Of a stretch of DNA of 64,000 nt, positions 17,909-28,153 are shown in pieces. The stretch's first letter is position 1, and every line of letters starts with the position of its first letter. Position numbers and translations under genes: made by a program. This DNA is from Balneolaceae bacterium (lineage in GTDB: Bacteria > Bacteroidota > Rhodothermia > Balneolales > Balneolaceae), in assembly GCA_020832415.1 (NCBI GenBank), contig JAFIES010000076.1, forward strand, positions 1 through 64,000, written 5' to 3'. The notes below the pieces were generated by a model. That model did not search any database. It saw only the letters and a list, made by a program, of their open reading frames with translations, and had not been told where the DNA came from.

Positions 17909-20146
17909 ATGTCGCAACAATCCATTCAGGAACCTGAAGTTACCCTCGAACTTGCTATAGATCACGGCCTGCTCGAAGAAGAGTTCGAAATGATAAAAAA
18001 TTACCTCGGCAGAGTACCAACCTTTACGGAGCTGGGTGTTTACTCTGTGATGTGGAGTGAACACTGCTCGTACAAAAACTCCATTCTTGAGATAAAAAAA
18101 CTTCCACGTGAAGGAGAGCAGTTGCTGGTGGAAGCAGGCGAGGAAAATGCCGGACTGGTGGATATCGGCGACGGACTGGCTTGCGCTTTTAAAGTTGAGA
18201 GCCACAATCACCCTTCGGCCATTGAACCCTATCAGGGGGCGGCAACTGGAGTGGGTGGTATTCATCGCGATATTTTTACGATGGGAGCTCGGCCGGTTGC
18301 ATCACTCAATTCTCTGAGATTTGGCAATATGGACAATCCCAGGGTGCGTTATCTTCTTGACGGAGTAGTACGGGGTATTTCTGATTACGGAAATTCCTTT
18401 GGGATCCCGATGGTAGGCGGTGAAATCTATTTTGATGAAGCGTACGAAGGAAATCCGCTGGTAAACGCCATGAGTGTGGGAATTGTAAAAGTGGGCGAAA
18501 CGGCATCTGCCATAGCGAAAGGAATCGGGAATCCCGTGTTGATTGTAGGTTCCAGCACCGGCCGTGATGGCATTCACGGTGCCACTTTTGCATCGGAGGA
18601 TATCAGTGCGGAGAGCGAGGCAAAACGCCCAAGTGTGCAGGTGGGTGATCCGTTTACTGAAAAATTGCTGCTCGAAGCAAGCCTCGAAGCGTTAAAGACC
18701 GGCGCTGTGGTTGGTATGCAGGATATGGGTGCGGCCGGGATTGCCTGCTCCACTTCAGAAATGACCGCAAAAGGCGGCCAGGGCATGAAGGTAGATCTCG
18801 ATAAAGTACCCGCACGTGAGACCGGTATGACAGCCTACGAACTGCTCCTGAGCGAAAGCCAGGAACGTATGCTTGTTGTAGCAGAAAAGGGCAGAGAGCA
18901 GGAAATTATCGATGTGTACGATAAATGGGACCTTCACGCAGTGGTAATCGGTGAGGTGGTGGATGGTGAAGATGTAACCTATTGGAAAGATGGTGAAATC
19001 AAGGCGCAGATCCCCGCCGATTCACTTGTGCTTGGAGGAGGAGCCCCTCAGTATGTACGGAAAGCGGAACGTCCCTCATATCTCGATGATGTTCAGGGGT
19101 TTGATGTGGATAGCCTTGAACACCCAGATGATCATAATGAAATTCTTCAAAAATTACTGGCTTCACCCAATATTGCATCGAAACGATGGGTACACGAACA
19201 GTACGATACAATGGTTCGCACCAATACGGTAAATGCGCCCGGCGCCTCAAATTCGGGAGTTATCAGAATAAAAGGGACTAAAAAAGGACTGGCAGTAAAA
19301 ACTGATTGTAACGGGCGGTATGTCTACCTGAATCCCCGAAAAGGCGGACAGATTGCAGTGGCTGAATCGGCACGGAATGTGGTTTGCAGCGGTGGTAAAC
19401 CTGTTGCGATAACAAACTGCCTCAATTTTGGCAATCCATACAAACCCGATGTTTATTGGACATTTAAAGAGGCACTTGGCGGAATGGGAGATGCCTGCCG
19501 TGCTCTTGGCACACCTGTAACCGGCGGAAATGTGAGCCTCTATAATGAAAATCCGAAAGGGGCAATTTTCCCGACTCCTGTAATCGGTATGCTGGGAATT
19601 GTTGAGGATGTGGAAAAGCATACCATGACTCCTGGCTTTAAAAATGAAGGCGACGTGATCTATTACATCGGGGCTGATCGAAAAGGTCTTGGCGGTACAG
19701 AATATCTGAAAACCATTCATGGATTAACGATTGGTGATGCACCTGAAATTGATCTGGATTTGGAAGTAAATCTTCAAAACACACTGCTTGAACTCATTCA
19801 ATCCGGCACCATCAATGCAGCACACGATTGCTCGGATGGGGGATTGGCAACTACCCTTTCGGAGATGGCAATTTTCTCAGGAAAAGGGGCATCCGTTTCT
19901 GTAAAAGCTTTGAAGGGGTCGGTTCATGAACGTCTCTATAGTGAAGCGCAATCGGGTGTTGTGATAACGGTAAGTGAATCCGATGTCTCAGATTTTGAGA
20001 AAAAACTGTCGGGTAGCAACCTTCCGTTCTATACGCTTGGTGTTGTAAACGGCGATAAGCTGACGATTGACAATATTGTACAATTATCAGTTAAAGAGCT
20101 GGCTGACCCCTATGAAACAGCCTTGCCAAACGCAATGAAGCAGTAA
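17909..20146 (+). CDS. purL: Phosphoribosylformylglycinamidine synthase, PurL subunit
   Basis: A 745-residue small-type PurL. It converts FGAR to FGAM with ATP and ammonia supplied by PurQ (glutaminase) through PurS. It has 'SEHCSYKNS' and '[29 protein letters not shown]' motifs, the latter spanning about residues 90-120. A duplicated AIRS-like fold is visible ('[16 protein letters not shown]', 'NCLNFGNP', '[17 protein letters not shown]'). The length (not about 1300) shows it is the three-component form, so purS and purQ must lie elsewhere; they are not adjacent. Confidence 0.96.
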   Translation: MSQQSIQEPEVTLELAIDHGLLEEEFEMIKNYLGRVPTFTELGVYSVMWSEHCSYKNSILEIKKLPREGEQLLVEAGEENAGLVDIGDGLACAFKVESHNHPSAIEPYQGAATGVGGIHRDIFTMGARPVASLNSLRFGNMDNPRVRYLLDGVVRGISDYGNSFGIPMVGGEIYFDEAYEGNPLVNAMSVGIVKVGETASAIAKGIGNPVLIVGSSTGRDGIHGATFASEDISAESEAKRPSVQVGDPFTEKLLLEASLEALKTGAVVGMQDMGAAGIACSTSEMTAKGGQGMKVDLDKVPARETGMTAYELLLSESQERMLVVAEKGREQEIIDVYDKWDLHAVVIGEVVDGEDVTYWKDGEIKAQIPADSLVLGGGAPQYVRKAERPSYLDDVQGFDVDSLEHPDDHNEILQKLLASPNIASKRWVHEQYDTMVRTNTVNAPGASNSGVIRIKGTKKGLAVKTDCNGRYVYLNPRKGGQIAVAESARNVVCSGGKPVAITNCLNFGNPYKPDVYWTFKEALGGMGDACRALGTPVTGGNVSLYNENPKGAIFPTPVIGMLGIVEDVEKHTMTPGFKNEGDVIYYIGADRKGLGGTEYLKTIHGLTIGDAPEIDLDLEVNLQNTLLELIQSGTINAAHDCSDGGLATTLSEMAIFSGKGASVSVKALKGSVHERLYSEAQSGVVITVSESDVSDFEKKLSGSNLPFYTLGVVNGDKLTIDNIVQLSVKELADPYETALPNAMKQ

Positions 20147-20312
20147 TAGACATATTTTAGTTCTGCTGATTCGACGTACTATCCTCAGATTTTATAAATA
20201 AACAGTAGGTATATCCCTGTTTTAATGTGTACTACATGAAAACATGCATTCTATTTGCAATTTCATGAGGTATCAGCCAAATACATTGATTGTATCGTCC
20301 AATCGAACAATA

Positions 20313-20744
20313 ATGGTCAGTTATATAAAATATTTAGCAATACTGACAGGCTCTTTGTTTTTTCTGAGTTCCTGTAACATTATTGAAGAGAGAAGCCTGT
20401 TAAACAGAGGGCACTATGTTCTGATCTCAGTAAACGAGAAAAATGTTGATGCATCAGAACCATTTGCTACCGGGCTTTTCAGAGGAGTAATAACCTTGCA
20501 AGGAAAGAGTGACTTTGATCGCAGACTCTTTTACAAATTACAAGATGGTTCAGCAAGGGAAGAGCATCATACCGGCAGCTACAGGAAAGATGGCATCGAG
20601 CTTAAGGTGGAAATCAGAAACAGAACTTCCCAGAGCAGTTACAGATGGAGCCCCAGAGTAACCCTTGAAGGGGACACACTTACCTTTTACAATCCCTGTG
20701 TGAACTGCTGGGGTACCTTTGTTGAAGTGTATGTGCGAAGATAA
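20313..20744 (+). CDS. Hypothetical lipoprotein
   Basis: About 143 residues from ATG 20313, which gives a clean lipoprotein signal (MVSYIKYLAILTGSLFFLSSC, cut before Cys). The open frame extends to 20244, but that would bury the signal. The mature part is basic and rich in beta-strand, with a 'YNPCVNCWGTFVEVYV' end containing a CxxC pair. No family recognised. It stands alone between purL and the convergent cytochrome gene. Confidence 0.6.
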   Translation: MVSYIKYLAILTGSLFFLSSCNIIEERSLLNRGHYVLISVNEKNVDASEPFATGLFRGVITLQGKSDFDRRLFYKLQDGSAREEHHTGSYRKDGIELKVEIRNRTSQSSYRWSPRVTLEGDTLTFYNPCVNCWGTFVEVYVRR

Positions 20745-20798
20745 ATAACGTGTTGATACACAGCAGTTATTCTCTTGCCTGGCTCGCCTTTTACAGTT

Positions 20799-21704
20799 TT
20801 ATCTGGTTCCGGTTGCCCTTACTGGTAATGATTGCAGATATTCAAACAGCCCCGACAACTCTTCATCGGTCATATAACCGAAAACCTGCCATGGCATAAA
20901 TTCCTGTTCCATCTCCCGTCCATCTATGGTAATTCCATTTCTCATAGCGTTAAAGAAATCGGTTTCTGAATAATCAGCAAGTACACCACCTAATGTAATA
21001 TTCGAAGCATCCGGCCAGTGTGGGGGCACTCCGGGAATTTTGCCGCCTCCATAATTATCGCCGTGGCAGCCGATACAAGTAGTGGCTACATATGCCCCCA
21101 ATTCGCGTGGAGTACGCTCTGCAACAGGTTCCGGTATGCCAATGGAATGGTTGATGAGCCGTGCCGGAAACAGGTGAATATCACTCAATACGTACATCAG
21201 CCTGAAAGGGAATCCAATTTTTGTTTCGGGGAGGTGGGTACTGTCAACCGGATCCTTGCTGCGAATGTAAGCCATGAGTGCGGCCAGGTCATCAGAGTCA
21301 ATAACATTGTATTCGTGAGAAGGCATAAAAATAACCGATTTTCCGTCTTTTCTGACCCCATGCCGAATCGCGCGAATGTAATCTTCGTCACTATACTCAT
21401 TGCCAATTCCGCCGGGCCCTGAAGTCAGATTCGTCGCCATTAACAATCCAACAACAGGGTCTTCAATGAAAGTTCTGCCGCCAAGATTGGCTCCGTGGCA
21501 TTCCACACATGCCCGAATTGTTGCAACATGTCTGCCTTTTTCAAGAATACTTTCATCATTATAATCAATATTAATCGGAGTGATATCTATGTTATATATT
21601 TGATTTTCATGCTGTTTACTAATGAAGAAGAGTACAGAAATTATGACAACCAGTAACAGTAAAAGACTCCCGATTATTATCCCAGTCCATTTTACTACTT
21701 TCAT
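20799..21704 (-). CDS. Dihaem c-type cytochrome
   Basis: A 301-residue protein with an N-terminal membrane anchor (about residues 5-28) and two cytochrome c domains. Each domain has one haem-binding CXXCH: 'CVECHGANLGG' near residue 66 and 'CIGCHGDNYGGG' near residue 213. Candidate axial Met ligands follow ('IFMPSHEY', 'EFMPWQVFGYMTDEEL'). It should be periplasmic and carry electrons; the partner is unknown because no oxidase or dehydrogenase lies next to it. Similar two-domain cytochromes accompany alcohol or sugar dehydrogenases. Confidence 0.88.
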   Translation of the reverse strand: MKVVKWTGIIIGSLLLLLVVIISVLFFISKQHENQIYNIDITPINIDYNDESILEKGRHVATIRACVECHGANLGGRTFIEDPVVGLLMATNLTSGPGGIGNEYSDEDYIRAIRHGVRKDGKSVIFMPSHEYNVIDSDDLAALMAYIRSKDPVDSTHLPETKIGFPFRLMYVLSDIHLFPARLINHSIGIPEPVAERTPRELGAYVATTCIGCHGDNYGGGKIPGVPPHWPDASNITLGGVLADYSETDFFNAMRNGITIDGREMEQEFMPWQVFGYMTDEELSGLFEYLQSLPVRATGTR

Positions 21705-22009
21705 ATCTATCTTATTGTAGGTGAGTTATTTGAAGGATTTTAAAGATAGAAGACATCCAAATCTTGTTTTCTATAAAGAACAATAAAATGAAAGTGAATA
21801 TATAATACAACATATATTAAAAAATACTAATTAAGTTGTATTTAATCGGGGTGTTAATGACTTGCTTGGATCTGTATGAAAGAACAGCGATGTGAAATAA
21901 ATGATTAGTGAAACAACAAATTACAGCAATGAAAGAAAGGTTAATTACTGAACGATTTTTGATCTGTTAGGCTTTGCATAGTGAACTTAAAATAATACGT
22001 AATACAATT
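21705..22009. other. 305-bp divergent spacer
   Basis: AT-rich, separating the divergent cytochrome and SDR genes. It contains AATACAAC (21804-21811) and its complement GTTGTATT (21835-21842), possibly a control site. No gene seen. Confidence 0.4.
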
Positions 22010-22729
22010 ATGAAAGATAAAGTAGTACTCATCATAGGAGGTTCAGGCGGAATAGGGCAGGCCTGTGCTGATCTTTTTTCAAAAGCAGGAGCAAAAGTAG
22101 TTCTGGCAGCCAGAAACAAAGAAAAAGCTGAAGAGAAAGCCAAACAGTTAAACGAAAATGGCGGAAATGCCTACGTAATCAAAGTGGATGTAACAGATCT
22201 CGCATCCGTTTCTGAAATGGCCAGAGAGGTAACAGAAAATCTCGGAGAAATCGATGTTCTTGTAAATGCATTCGGAACAGGGCTCATACAGCCTCTGCTT
22301 GATATCAAACCCGAAGATGCCAAAACCGTATTTGATACAAATGTATATGGTACATTCTTAACTACTCAAACAGTAGCCCGCTATATGGCAACGGCCAAAA
22401 AAGGGCGAATAATTATGTTTCCGGGTATTCTTGGGAAGGCAGTGATGAAAAATACATCTGTTTACTCTGCTTCAAAATTTGCCATTACCGGATTCACCAA
22501 AGCTCTTGTTGAAGAGAACCGGCGATCGGGCATTCAGTTCTCACTTCTCTACTTAGGCGGAGTTGCGACCGAATTCTGGGATAATCCCAAAGTTGAAATG
22601 CGTGTTCAAAAAGATAAAATGCTCACAACTGAAGAAGTAGCCAAAGCCGTTTATTACGCAGCCAGCCAACCGGGGCAATCCGTTCTGAATGAACTTGTTA
22701 TACAGCCCGATTCGCACCAGATGGTGTAG
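22010..22729 (+). CDS. Short-chain dehydrogenase/reductase
   Basis: About 239 residues from ATG 22010 (MKDKVVLIIGG). The open frame begins at TTG 21974, but the extra residues are not SDR-like. Classical SDR features are the 'GGSGGIGQ' cofactor loop (about residues 10-17), 'VNAFGTG' (an NAG-like motif), a Ser in 'ILGKAVMKNTSVYSASKFAIT' and the catalytic YxxxK (YSASK). It is NAD(P)H dependent and cytoplasmic. The substrate cannot be inferred. Confidence 0.9.
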   Translation: MKDKVVLIIGGSGGIGQACADLFSKAGAKVVLAARNKEKAEEKAKQLNENGGNAYVIKVDVTDLASVSEMAREVTENLGEIDVLVNAFGTGLIQPLLDIKPEDAKTVFDTNVYGTFLTTQTVARYMATAKKGRIIMFPGILGKAVMKNTSVYSASKFAITGFTKALVEENRRSGIQFSLLYLGGVATEFWDNPKVEMRVQKDKMLTTEEVAKAVYYAASQPGQSVLNELVIQPDSHQMV

Positions 22730-22760
22730 TTAAATATACATTACATTAAGCAGAAACGAA

Positions 22761-23303
22761 TCAGGGTATGGAACTCAGGTAGCCCTCATGGGCGAGCATG
22801 CGTCCGGTTTCATCGTATGCTTCGTCTTCCTGAGGTGCCCAGGTACCCAAACCATCTACATATCTGTTATACATGCAAAATGCTGCAGCAATGAGAACTG
22901 TATCGTGAATTTCAATATCGGTAGCTCCCTGAGCTTTTGCCGCTTCGATATCCTCTTCTGTAACCCGGTTACCCAGAATTTGCACTTTTTCAGCAATGTT
23001 GAGAAGTGTCCGTAGTTTGGCGGATATTTCCGTTGTCTCGAAATTGTTTTTGATATCCTTTAACAGATCCAGATTGCCATCCAGGTGATGGGCTGCTGCT
23101 GCACCATGGCAAGAGTGGCAAAAATGGCACTCATTTCTGTATGATACGTGAGATGCAATCATCTCACGCTCTGCAGATGTGAGTGTTGAAGGGCCGCGAA
23201 GTAATATCTCTGCAAGCTCATTTAACGGTTTGGCTGTTTCCGGCCGATAGTGCATCAGCCCAACAATTCCCGGTAGTTTGTTATCCAGATTGATGTAAGC
23301 CAT
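22761..23303 (-). CDS. AhpD-like / carboxymuconolactone decarboxylase-family protein
   Basis: A 180-residue all-helical protein of the AhpD-like superfamily (peroxidase-related). The redox motif is C59-x2-C62 with His66 ('NECHFCHSCHG'), following the usual 'LTSAEREMIASHVSYRN' helix. It probably acts as a thiol peroxidase or disulphide reductase component. The gene lies 31 bp from the convergent SDR stop and downstream of lat, with a terminator between them, so it has its own promoter. Confidence 0.85.
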   Translation of the reverse strand: MAYINLDNKLPGIVGLMHYRPETAKPLNELAEILLRGPSTLTSAEREMIASHVSYRNECHFCHSCHGAAAAHHLDGNLDLLKDIKNNFETTEISAKLRTLLNIAEKVQILGNRVTEEDIEAAKAQGATDIEIHDTVLIAAAFCMYNRYVDGLGTWAPQEDEAYDETGRMLAHEGYLSSIP

Positions 23304-23381
23304 AGAAAGTAACTTGTTAGTGACATGTTATATGGTGAGTAGAAAGAAATGCAAAATTTTTATTGAATCAAATTAACAGAG

Positions 23382-23407
23382 CAAAAAAAAGCCGGAAATA
23401 TCCGGCT
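23382..23407 (-). terminator. Terminator after lat
   Basis: Seven-bp stem AGCCGGA / TCCGGCT (23390-23396, 23401-23407). On the minus strand it is followed by eight T. It ends the lat transcript 26 bp past the stop codon. Confidence 0.85.
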
Positions 23408-23432
23408 GAAAAAATAGAGGGCACTATTAGAT

Positions 23433-24776
23433 TTAACTTGCCACAGGGCATTTTTCAAGTGCTGTTATGTAGCTCTTTTTAATTATTTCGAGACCCTGAT
23501 CGAGTTCTTCTTTTGCAATATTCAGTGGCGGGCGGAAGCGAATTGTGTGTGTACCGCAGCCTAAAATCATCAATTGATTCTGCATACACTCTTTGATTAC
23601 AGCGTTTCTTGCATGTGCATTTGGAAGATCTATTGCACAGAAAAGACCTTCACCACGTGGATTGCAGAAATGTTCGTGCTGCTGGGCAAGTTCAGAGAGT
23701 TTTTTCTGAAGATAATTCCCGGTTTCATGGGCATGATTTACAAGATTATCCTCTTCAATCACTTCAAGAATTCGGTCAAATCGTACCATATCCACAAGGT
23801 TACCGCCCCAGGTTGAGTTGATTCGTGATGAAACGTGAAAACAGTTCGTTTCGATGTCATCAATTCGTTTGCTTGCCAAAATGCCGCATACCTGTGCTTT
23901 CTTTCCGAATGCGATGATATCGGGTTTTACATAGTGTTCGTGTGCCCAGAATTTTCCGGTCAGGCCAACTCCGGTTTGTACCTCATCGTAGATTAGCAGA
24001 GCATCAAATTCATCAGCAAGATTACGGAGTGCCTTGTGGAATTCAAGCCGAAAATGGTTATCACCCCCCTCACCCTGAATGGGTTCGAGTATGATGCAGG
24101 CGATATCATCTTTGTAGGTTTCAAAGTATTGCCGTGCTTGTGCAAGGGCTACCTTCTCCTGCCTTTCGGTCTCTTCAATATTCTCTTTTGTCAGCGGAAA
24201 TTTAATTGCCGGATTGTGAATCCGCGGCCAGTCAAATTTCGGGAAGTATTTCACCTTCGTAGGATCGGTATTGGTAAGGGATAATGTATAGCCGCTTCTG
24301 CCGTGAAAAGCTTTGTCCAGGTGAAGCACTTTGTGCCCTTTTTCCGAACGGTATCCTTTCCGGAAGTTTTTTTGAACCTTCCAGTCAAAAGCCACCTTCA
24401 GCGCGTTGGCAACAGCCACTGCGCCACCCGATACAAAAAATGTGTACGGCAGGTAGTCGGGAATGCCAACTCTTGAAAAAGTCTGCACAAAATGAGCCAT
24501 CTCTTCCGTATAAACATCCGAATTGGAGGGTTTATTGATAGCAACCTGCCCGAGCTTAGCAACAAAATCGGGGTCGCCGGCCATTCGGTCGTGATTCATC
24601 CCAAGCGGATTGGATGCGAAGAATGTAAAAAAGTCGAGATATTTTTTTCCTGAAACGGAGTCGTGAAGGTAGGGTCCTTTGCTTTTTTTCAGATCGAGAA
24701 CCATCTCATATCCATCGGCAAGGAGGTGCTTTTGGAGTGTAGGGCGTACGTCTTGAGGCTTTATTGTATTTGGCAT
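23433..24776 (-). CDS. lat: L-lysine 6-aminotransferase
   Basis: A 447-residue class III aminotransferase that moves the epsilon amino group of lysine to 2-oxoglutarate, giving allysine/piperideine-6-carboxylate. Features are 'FFTFFASNPLGMNHDRM' near the N-terminus, 'FVSGGAVAVANALK', 'HLDKAFHGRSGYTLSLTNT', 'IILEPIQGEGGDNHFR', 'LIYDEVQTGVGLTGKFWAHEH' and the PLP lysine in 'IAFGKKAQVCG' (about residue 297). The VCG context after the lysine and the N-terminal region match LAT and not ornithine transaminases. Encoded next to rocD, it suggests a lysine/ornithine catabolic or compatible-solute cluster. Confidence 0.92.
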   Translation of the reverse strand: MPNTIKPQDVRPTLQKHLLADGYEMVLDLKKSKGPYLHDSVSGKKYLDFFTFFASNPLGMNHDRMAGDPDFVAKLGQVAINKPSNSDVYTEEMAHFVQTFSRVGIPDYLPYTFFVSGGAVAVANALKVAFDWKVQKNFRKGYRSEKGHKVLHLDKAFHGRSGYTLSLTNTDPTKVKYFPKFDWPRIHNPAIKFPLTKENIEETERQEKVALAQARQYFETYKDDIACIILEPIQGEGGDNHFRLEFHKALRNLADEFDALLIYDEVQTGVGLTGKFWAHEHYVKPDIIAFGKKAQVCGILASKRIDDIETNCFHVSSRINSTWGGNLVDMVRFDRILEVIEEDNLVNHAHETGNYLQKKLSELAQQHEHFCNPRGEGLFCAIDLPNAHARNAVIKECMQNQLMILGCGTHTIRFRPPLNIAKEELDQGLEIIKKSYITALEKCPVAS

Positions 24777-24901
24777 AATTGCGGCTGGTAGATGTTAATT
24801 TTTGTTCTAAACCGAAGAATAAGAAAGTACCGGTGCAAAAGGCAAAAAAGCTCTCTGAAAAGTAAAAAATTCAGGCAATTAGATTGCAATCCCGATAAAT
24901 G

Positions 24902-26173
24902 TTATCCCGTCTTCGAAAACGATAAAAATGTTTTACGGATAATGGCAGTACATTCGAGTAGTTGCTTCTCAGTCATAACCAGTGGTGGTGCAAACCGGAT
25001 AATATTCCCATGCGTGGGTTTGGCAAGGAGTCCGTTATCTTTAAGAGCCACACATAAATCCCAGGCAGTGCTGCTTTCGGGTGAATCGTTAATTTCAATG
25101 GCATTGAGTAAACCTTTGCCTCTGATTGTTTTAAACAAATGGCACTCGGTTTTCAATGATTCCATCTCCTTGCGAAAAATTTCTCCAAGATGTCGTGCAT
25201 TTTGAGCAAGCTTTTCTTCATTCACAACCTCAAGAGCAGCTATGGCAACTTTACAAGCAAGCGGATTACCACCAAATGTTGAGCCGTGCTGGCCGGGTTT
25301 AATTACATCCATGATGCGGCTGTCTGTCAGAACCGCAGATACAGGATAAACCCCGCCGGAGAGTGCTTTCCCGAGAATCAGAAGATCAGGGCGGGTGTAG
25401 TGAGCCGGTTGACGTTCACAAGCAGATTCACACGTGCAATTTCCACATGTGGCGAGGAGACTGCCCGTTCTTGCTATCCCGGTTTGTATTTCATCACAAA
25501 TAAAAAGAACATTGTTCTCACGGCAAAGAGCCGCTGCATCTTTCAGGTAATTTTCATCAGGCACCATCACACCGGCTTCCCCCTGAATGGGCTCGACAAG
25601 AAATCCTGCAACATCGGGATCTTGCAATGCACTATTTAACTGATCTGTGTTATTATATTCAACTTTGATGAAACCCGGTGTGTATGGCCCGAAATTATTG
25701 CGAGCTCCTGCATCATCAGAAAATGATATAATGGTAGTTGTTCTGCCGTGAAAATTGTTGCTGCATACTACAATTTTAGCTTTACCATGCGGGATACCTT
25801 TCTTCTCATAACCCCACTTTCGGGTAATTTTAATAGCTGTTTCTACGGCTTCTGCACCGGTGTTCATCGGCAGAACACGTTCGAAGCCAAACATATCGCA
25901 GAGGTACCTCTCGTACTCTCCTAACACATTGTTGTAAAATGCACGGGATGTAAGCGTGAGGGTTTCTCCCTGATCTTTCAGCGCGGAGATAATTTTTGGA
26001 TGACAGTGCCCCTGGTTTACAGCAGAATAGGCGGATAGAAAATCGAAATACCGGTTGCCTTCCGGATCCCATACATAAACCCCTTCTCCCCTGGCAAGTA
26101 CTACCGGCAGCGGATGATAGTTGTGGGCTCCATATCTGTTTTCAAGGGAGATCGCTTCTTTGGATGATATCAT
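24902..26173 (-). CDS. rocD: Ornithine aminotransferase
   Basis: A 423-residue class III PLP enzyme converting ornithine to glutamate-5-semialdehyde. The N-terminus '[19 protein letters not shown]' is diagnostic. It has '[12 protein letters not shown]', '[14 protein letters not shown]', '[11 protein letters not shown]' and the PLP lysine in '[18 protein letters not shown]'. An extra loop after 'GSLLAT' carries four cysteines (C-x2-C-x-C-x3-C). The product feeds pyrroline-5-carboxylate, the substrate of the proC protein also encoded in this window. Confidence 0.94.
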   Translation of the reverse strand: MISSKEAISLENRYGAHNYHPLPVVLARGEGVYVWDPEGNRYFDFLSAYSAVNQGHCHPKIISALKDQGETLTLTSRAFYNNVLGEYERYLCDMFGFERVLPMNTGAEAVETAIKITRKWGYEKKGIPHGKAKIVVCSNNFHGRTTTIISFSDDAGARNNFGPYTPGFIKVEYNNTDQLNSALQDPDVAGFLVEPIQGEAGVMVPDENYLKDAAALCRENNVLFICDEIQTGIARTGSLLATCGNCTCESACERQPAHYTRPDLLILGKALSGGVYPVSAVLTDSRIMDVIKPGQHGSTFGGNPLACKVAIAALEVVNEEKLAQNARHLGEIFRKEMESLKTECHLFKTIRGKGLLNAIEINDSPESSTAWDLCVALKDNGLLAKPTHGNIIRFAPPLVMTEKQLLECTAIIRKTFLSFSKTG

Positions 26174-26297
26174 ACAGGGGATTAATTATTCGTCATTTTT
26201 CAGTGTCTAAGATAGGGAAATTGACTGAAATTGCAGTGATTTTGAGAAATAAAAGACTTCAGTTTACTTAGATAAAGAAGTATAAATCATTGAAAAG

Positions 26298-27143
26298 TTA
26301 CTTATCTCTATCTTCAATACCGGATTTGAATTCCTTTAGAAGCATCACACAATATTCCAGATCCCAATCTTTCTCTCTGGCCCAGTTTCTTGCAATGCTT
26401 GAATGTTCAGGGTTAACTGTATTATCATCAAGGACTGATCTGATACGTTCACTGAGCTCTGCTGATCTATCCAGATATATTCTTACTTTTCTTCCAAGAA
26501 TCCGGGAAGAAAATTTGATGTTATCAAACTCTTCATTCTCAGGGATTGCATCAAAATGCTGCTCCATATTTTTTTCAAACTCAAGATCATTGTAAAGTTC
26601 AATGATTCGCAAAATATCATACAAGTCATTATGTCGTACCTCAGGTCTGTCACTCCAGGCCACAAGTTTTAATACAATCATACCCGGCAGTAGTGGAATC
26701 CGAACTTTTATCTCTCCAATATTTATTTCTGAAGTATCTTCCAAAACCTCTTTAAAGCCCAGCATATGAAGGTTGGTAGTGCGGTCATTGAACCCAATTG
26801 TACCACTCTCCTCAATTTCTCCAAATGGTAGTAAGTCAATAAGTATGTCGAACTTCTTGTGATGAAATCTCCATGCCGCATCCAATTTTTCGAAACCCTT
26901 TTCTTGTATGGCGGCTGAGAGTCCTTCGTATTCGTCCATAGTTGAAACCATAATTGCGAAATCGATATCCCTGGTAGCCCTTACGGGCTTTATTCCTTTT
27001 TTTAACATCTCCAGAGAAATTGCATTGGCTCCGATTAAGTAATATGGGATATTTTTCTCATTTAAAAGTGCGTCAATGGCCTTAAACAGTTCTTTTAAAT
27101 GTGGAATCCCCAGATTTTTATAATTTGGGTTTGATGTACTCAT
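26298..27143 (-). CDS. AbiEii-like nucleotidyltransferase (type IV toxin)
   Basis: A 281-residue DNA polymerase beta-like nucleotidyltransferase of the AbiEii/AbiGii-type superfamily. 'YYLIGANAIS' (Gly38) precedes the metal-binding pair in 'RATRDIDFAI' (Asp59, Asp61), with a third acidic residue in 'KFDILIDLLPFG' (about residue 101). 'LVAWSDRPEVRHNDLYDILRIIE' is the helical part typical of this group. AbiEii-type toxins transfer nucleotides to tRNA or other targets, and the target here is unknown. The start overlaps the upstream antitoxin-like gene by 26 bp. That tight coupling and gene order (AbiEi then AbiEii) fit a type IV toxin-antitoxin or phage-defence operon. Confidence 0.82.
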   Translation of the reverse strand: MSTSNPNYKNLGIPHLKELFKAIDALLNEKNIPYYLIGANAISLEMLKKGIKPVRATRDIDFAIMVSTMDEYEGLSAAIQEKGFEKLDAAWRFHHKKFDILIDLLPFGEIEESGTIGFNDRTTNLHMLGFKEVLEDTSEINIGEIKVRIPLLPGMIVLKLVAWSDRPEVRHNDLYDILRIIELYNDLEFEKNMEQHFDAIPENEEFDNIKFSSRILGRKVRIYLDRSAELSERIRSVLDDNTVNPEHSSIARNWAREKDWDLEYCVMLLKEFKSGIEDRDK

Positions 27144-28122
27144 TGAACAGGATATTTGCGGTTTCCAAACAACGGTTGTCGTTTGTATTGATCAAATCGG
27201 CGTACACCAAAATGGGTGGAGCTGTTTCCAACTCTTTTGTATCCGCCCAAAACTTCTCATATACATGGACATTCCCCTCCTTATCCGGCATCAAGCCATA
27301 GTGTAGCATCAGTTCTTTTTTCTCTTCTTCTGTATAGAGTGTAAGTTCTCCCGGTTGCAGGTAATTTGTTAGAAGATCAGCAGCCGGCTCACCACCCCAC
27401 GCCGTTTTCTTTCTATTTAAGGGAATATTTTTCCAATTATTTTCGAACCGCTTTAAAGTAAATGCTCCAACATACAGTGTCGGCTTCAATGTGTTTTGAT
27501 ACTCTTTTGCCCACACATGCAGCAGATCTTTTCTGTCATTAAAGGCATACTGTTTTTGATTCAATTTATAGATCTGATTGGCCTCCTTTAATCCCCGTAT
27601 GACTTTCGGAATATTTCCAAGAGCAACCCCCGCACGTTCTGCAATCTCTCTCTGTGTTTGATTGATCAACTCCTTGTCGCGAAGAAATTCAAACAGTACT
27701 TTCAACCCTGTTGGCGTAAACGCCCGATTACCGGTCTTTTTTTCTGTTTTGAGTGTTTTGTTGGTATCGAGAAGTAAAAAAAGTTTCTTTGTGTTTATGA
27801 AGATATTGCCGTTTGCCTCCAAATAGTTAATATTATGTTCTCTCAGTTTCTCTTTCAAAGCAGGGAAGAGTTTGAATACAATCACCAGAAAGTACTTTCT
27901 CCCTTTGGCAGTGTCTATTAACTGATCCACCAGATATGTTCGCAGTTCTTTTTTAACAGTTACTTCAAATGTCTCTTTCCTGCCCTCTGCTTCTAATGTA
28001 AATATTCCGTCGATGCCATGATTCATCGGCGCATCTTCATACCCATGCCACTGACCTTTTAAAAAGCCTGGTTCCAGATTCTCAATGGCAGTAAGTACAA
28101 TCTCTTCTTTTCTCATGTTCAT
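27118..28122 (-). CDS. AbiEi-family antitoxin / transcriptional regulator
   Basis: A 334-residue protein. The N-terminal part (about 1-120) has a nuclease-like fold signature ('GIDGIFTLEAEG', 'TFEVTVKKEL', 'INYLEANGNIFI') seen in AbiEi-type proteins; the E-x-K nuclease motif looks degenerate. A central winged helix-turn-helix follows (about 135-195: 'PTGLKVLFEFL', 'TQREIAERAGVALGNIPKVIRGL'). The C-terminal part resembles the AbiEi antitoxin domain ('NIPLNRKKTAWGGEPAADLLTNYLQPGELTLY'). It should repress its own operon and neutralise the AbiEii-like protein. A perfect palindrome lies 9 bp upstream of its start codon. ATG 28122 or ATG 28116 could initiate. Confidence 0.82.
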   Translation of the reverse strand: MNMRKEEIVLTAIENLEPGFLKGQWHGYEDAPMNHGIDGIFTLEAEGRKETFEVTVKKELRTYLVDQLIDTAKGRKYFLVIVFKLFPALKEKLREHNINYLEANGNIFINTKKLFLLLDTNKTLKTEKKTGNRAFTPTGLKVLFEFLRDKELINQTQREIAERAGVALGNIPKVIRGLKEANQIYKLNQKQYAFNDRKDLLHVWAKEYQNTLKPTLYVGAFTLKRFENNWKNIPLNRKKTAWGGEPAADLLTNYLQPGELTLYTEEEKKELMLHYGLMPDKEGNVHVYEKFWADTKELETAPPILVYADLINTNDNRCLETANILFNEYIKPKL

Positions 28123-28131
28123 ACAATGATC

Positions 28132-28152
28132 CTGTTCACGTTACGTGAACAG
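28132..28152. promoter_or_regulatory. Perfect inverted repeat, AbiEi operator (IR1)
   Basis: Arms CTGTTCACG (28132-28140) and CGTGAACAG (28144-28152) with spacer TTA: a perfect 21-bp palindrome 9 bp upstream of the antitoxin start. Autorepression through paired inverted repeats is known for AbiEi of streptococci; its use here is inferred. Confidence 0.65.
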
Positions 28153-28153
28153 A

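Noticed and set aside
20244-20312. Longer start for the lipoprotein gene after purL
   Set aside because: Would place 23 residues in front of a clean lipoprotein signal peptide.
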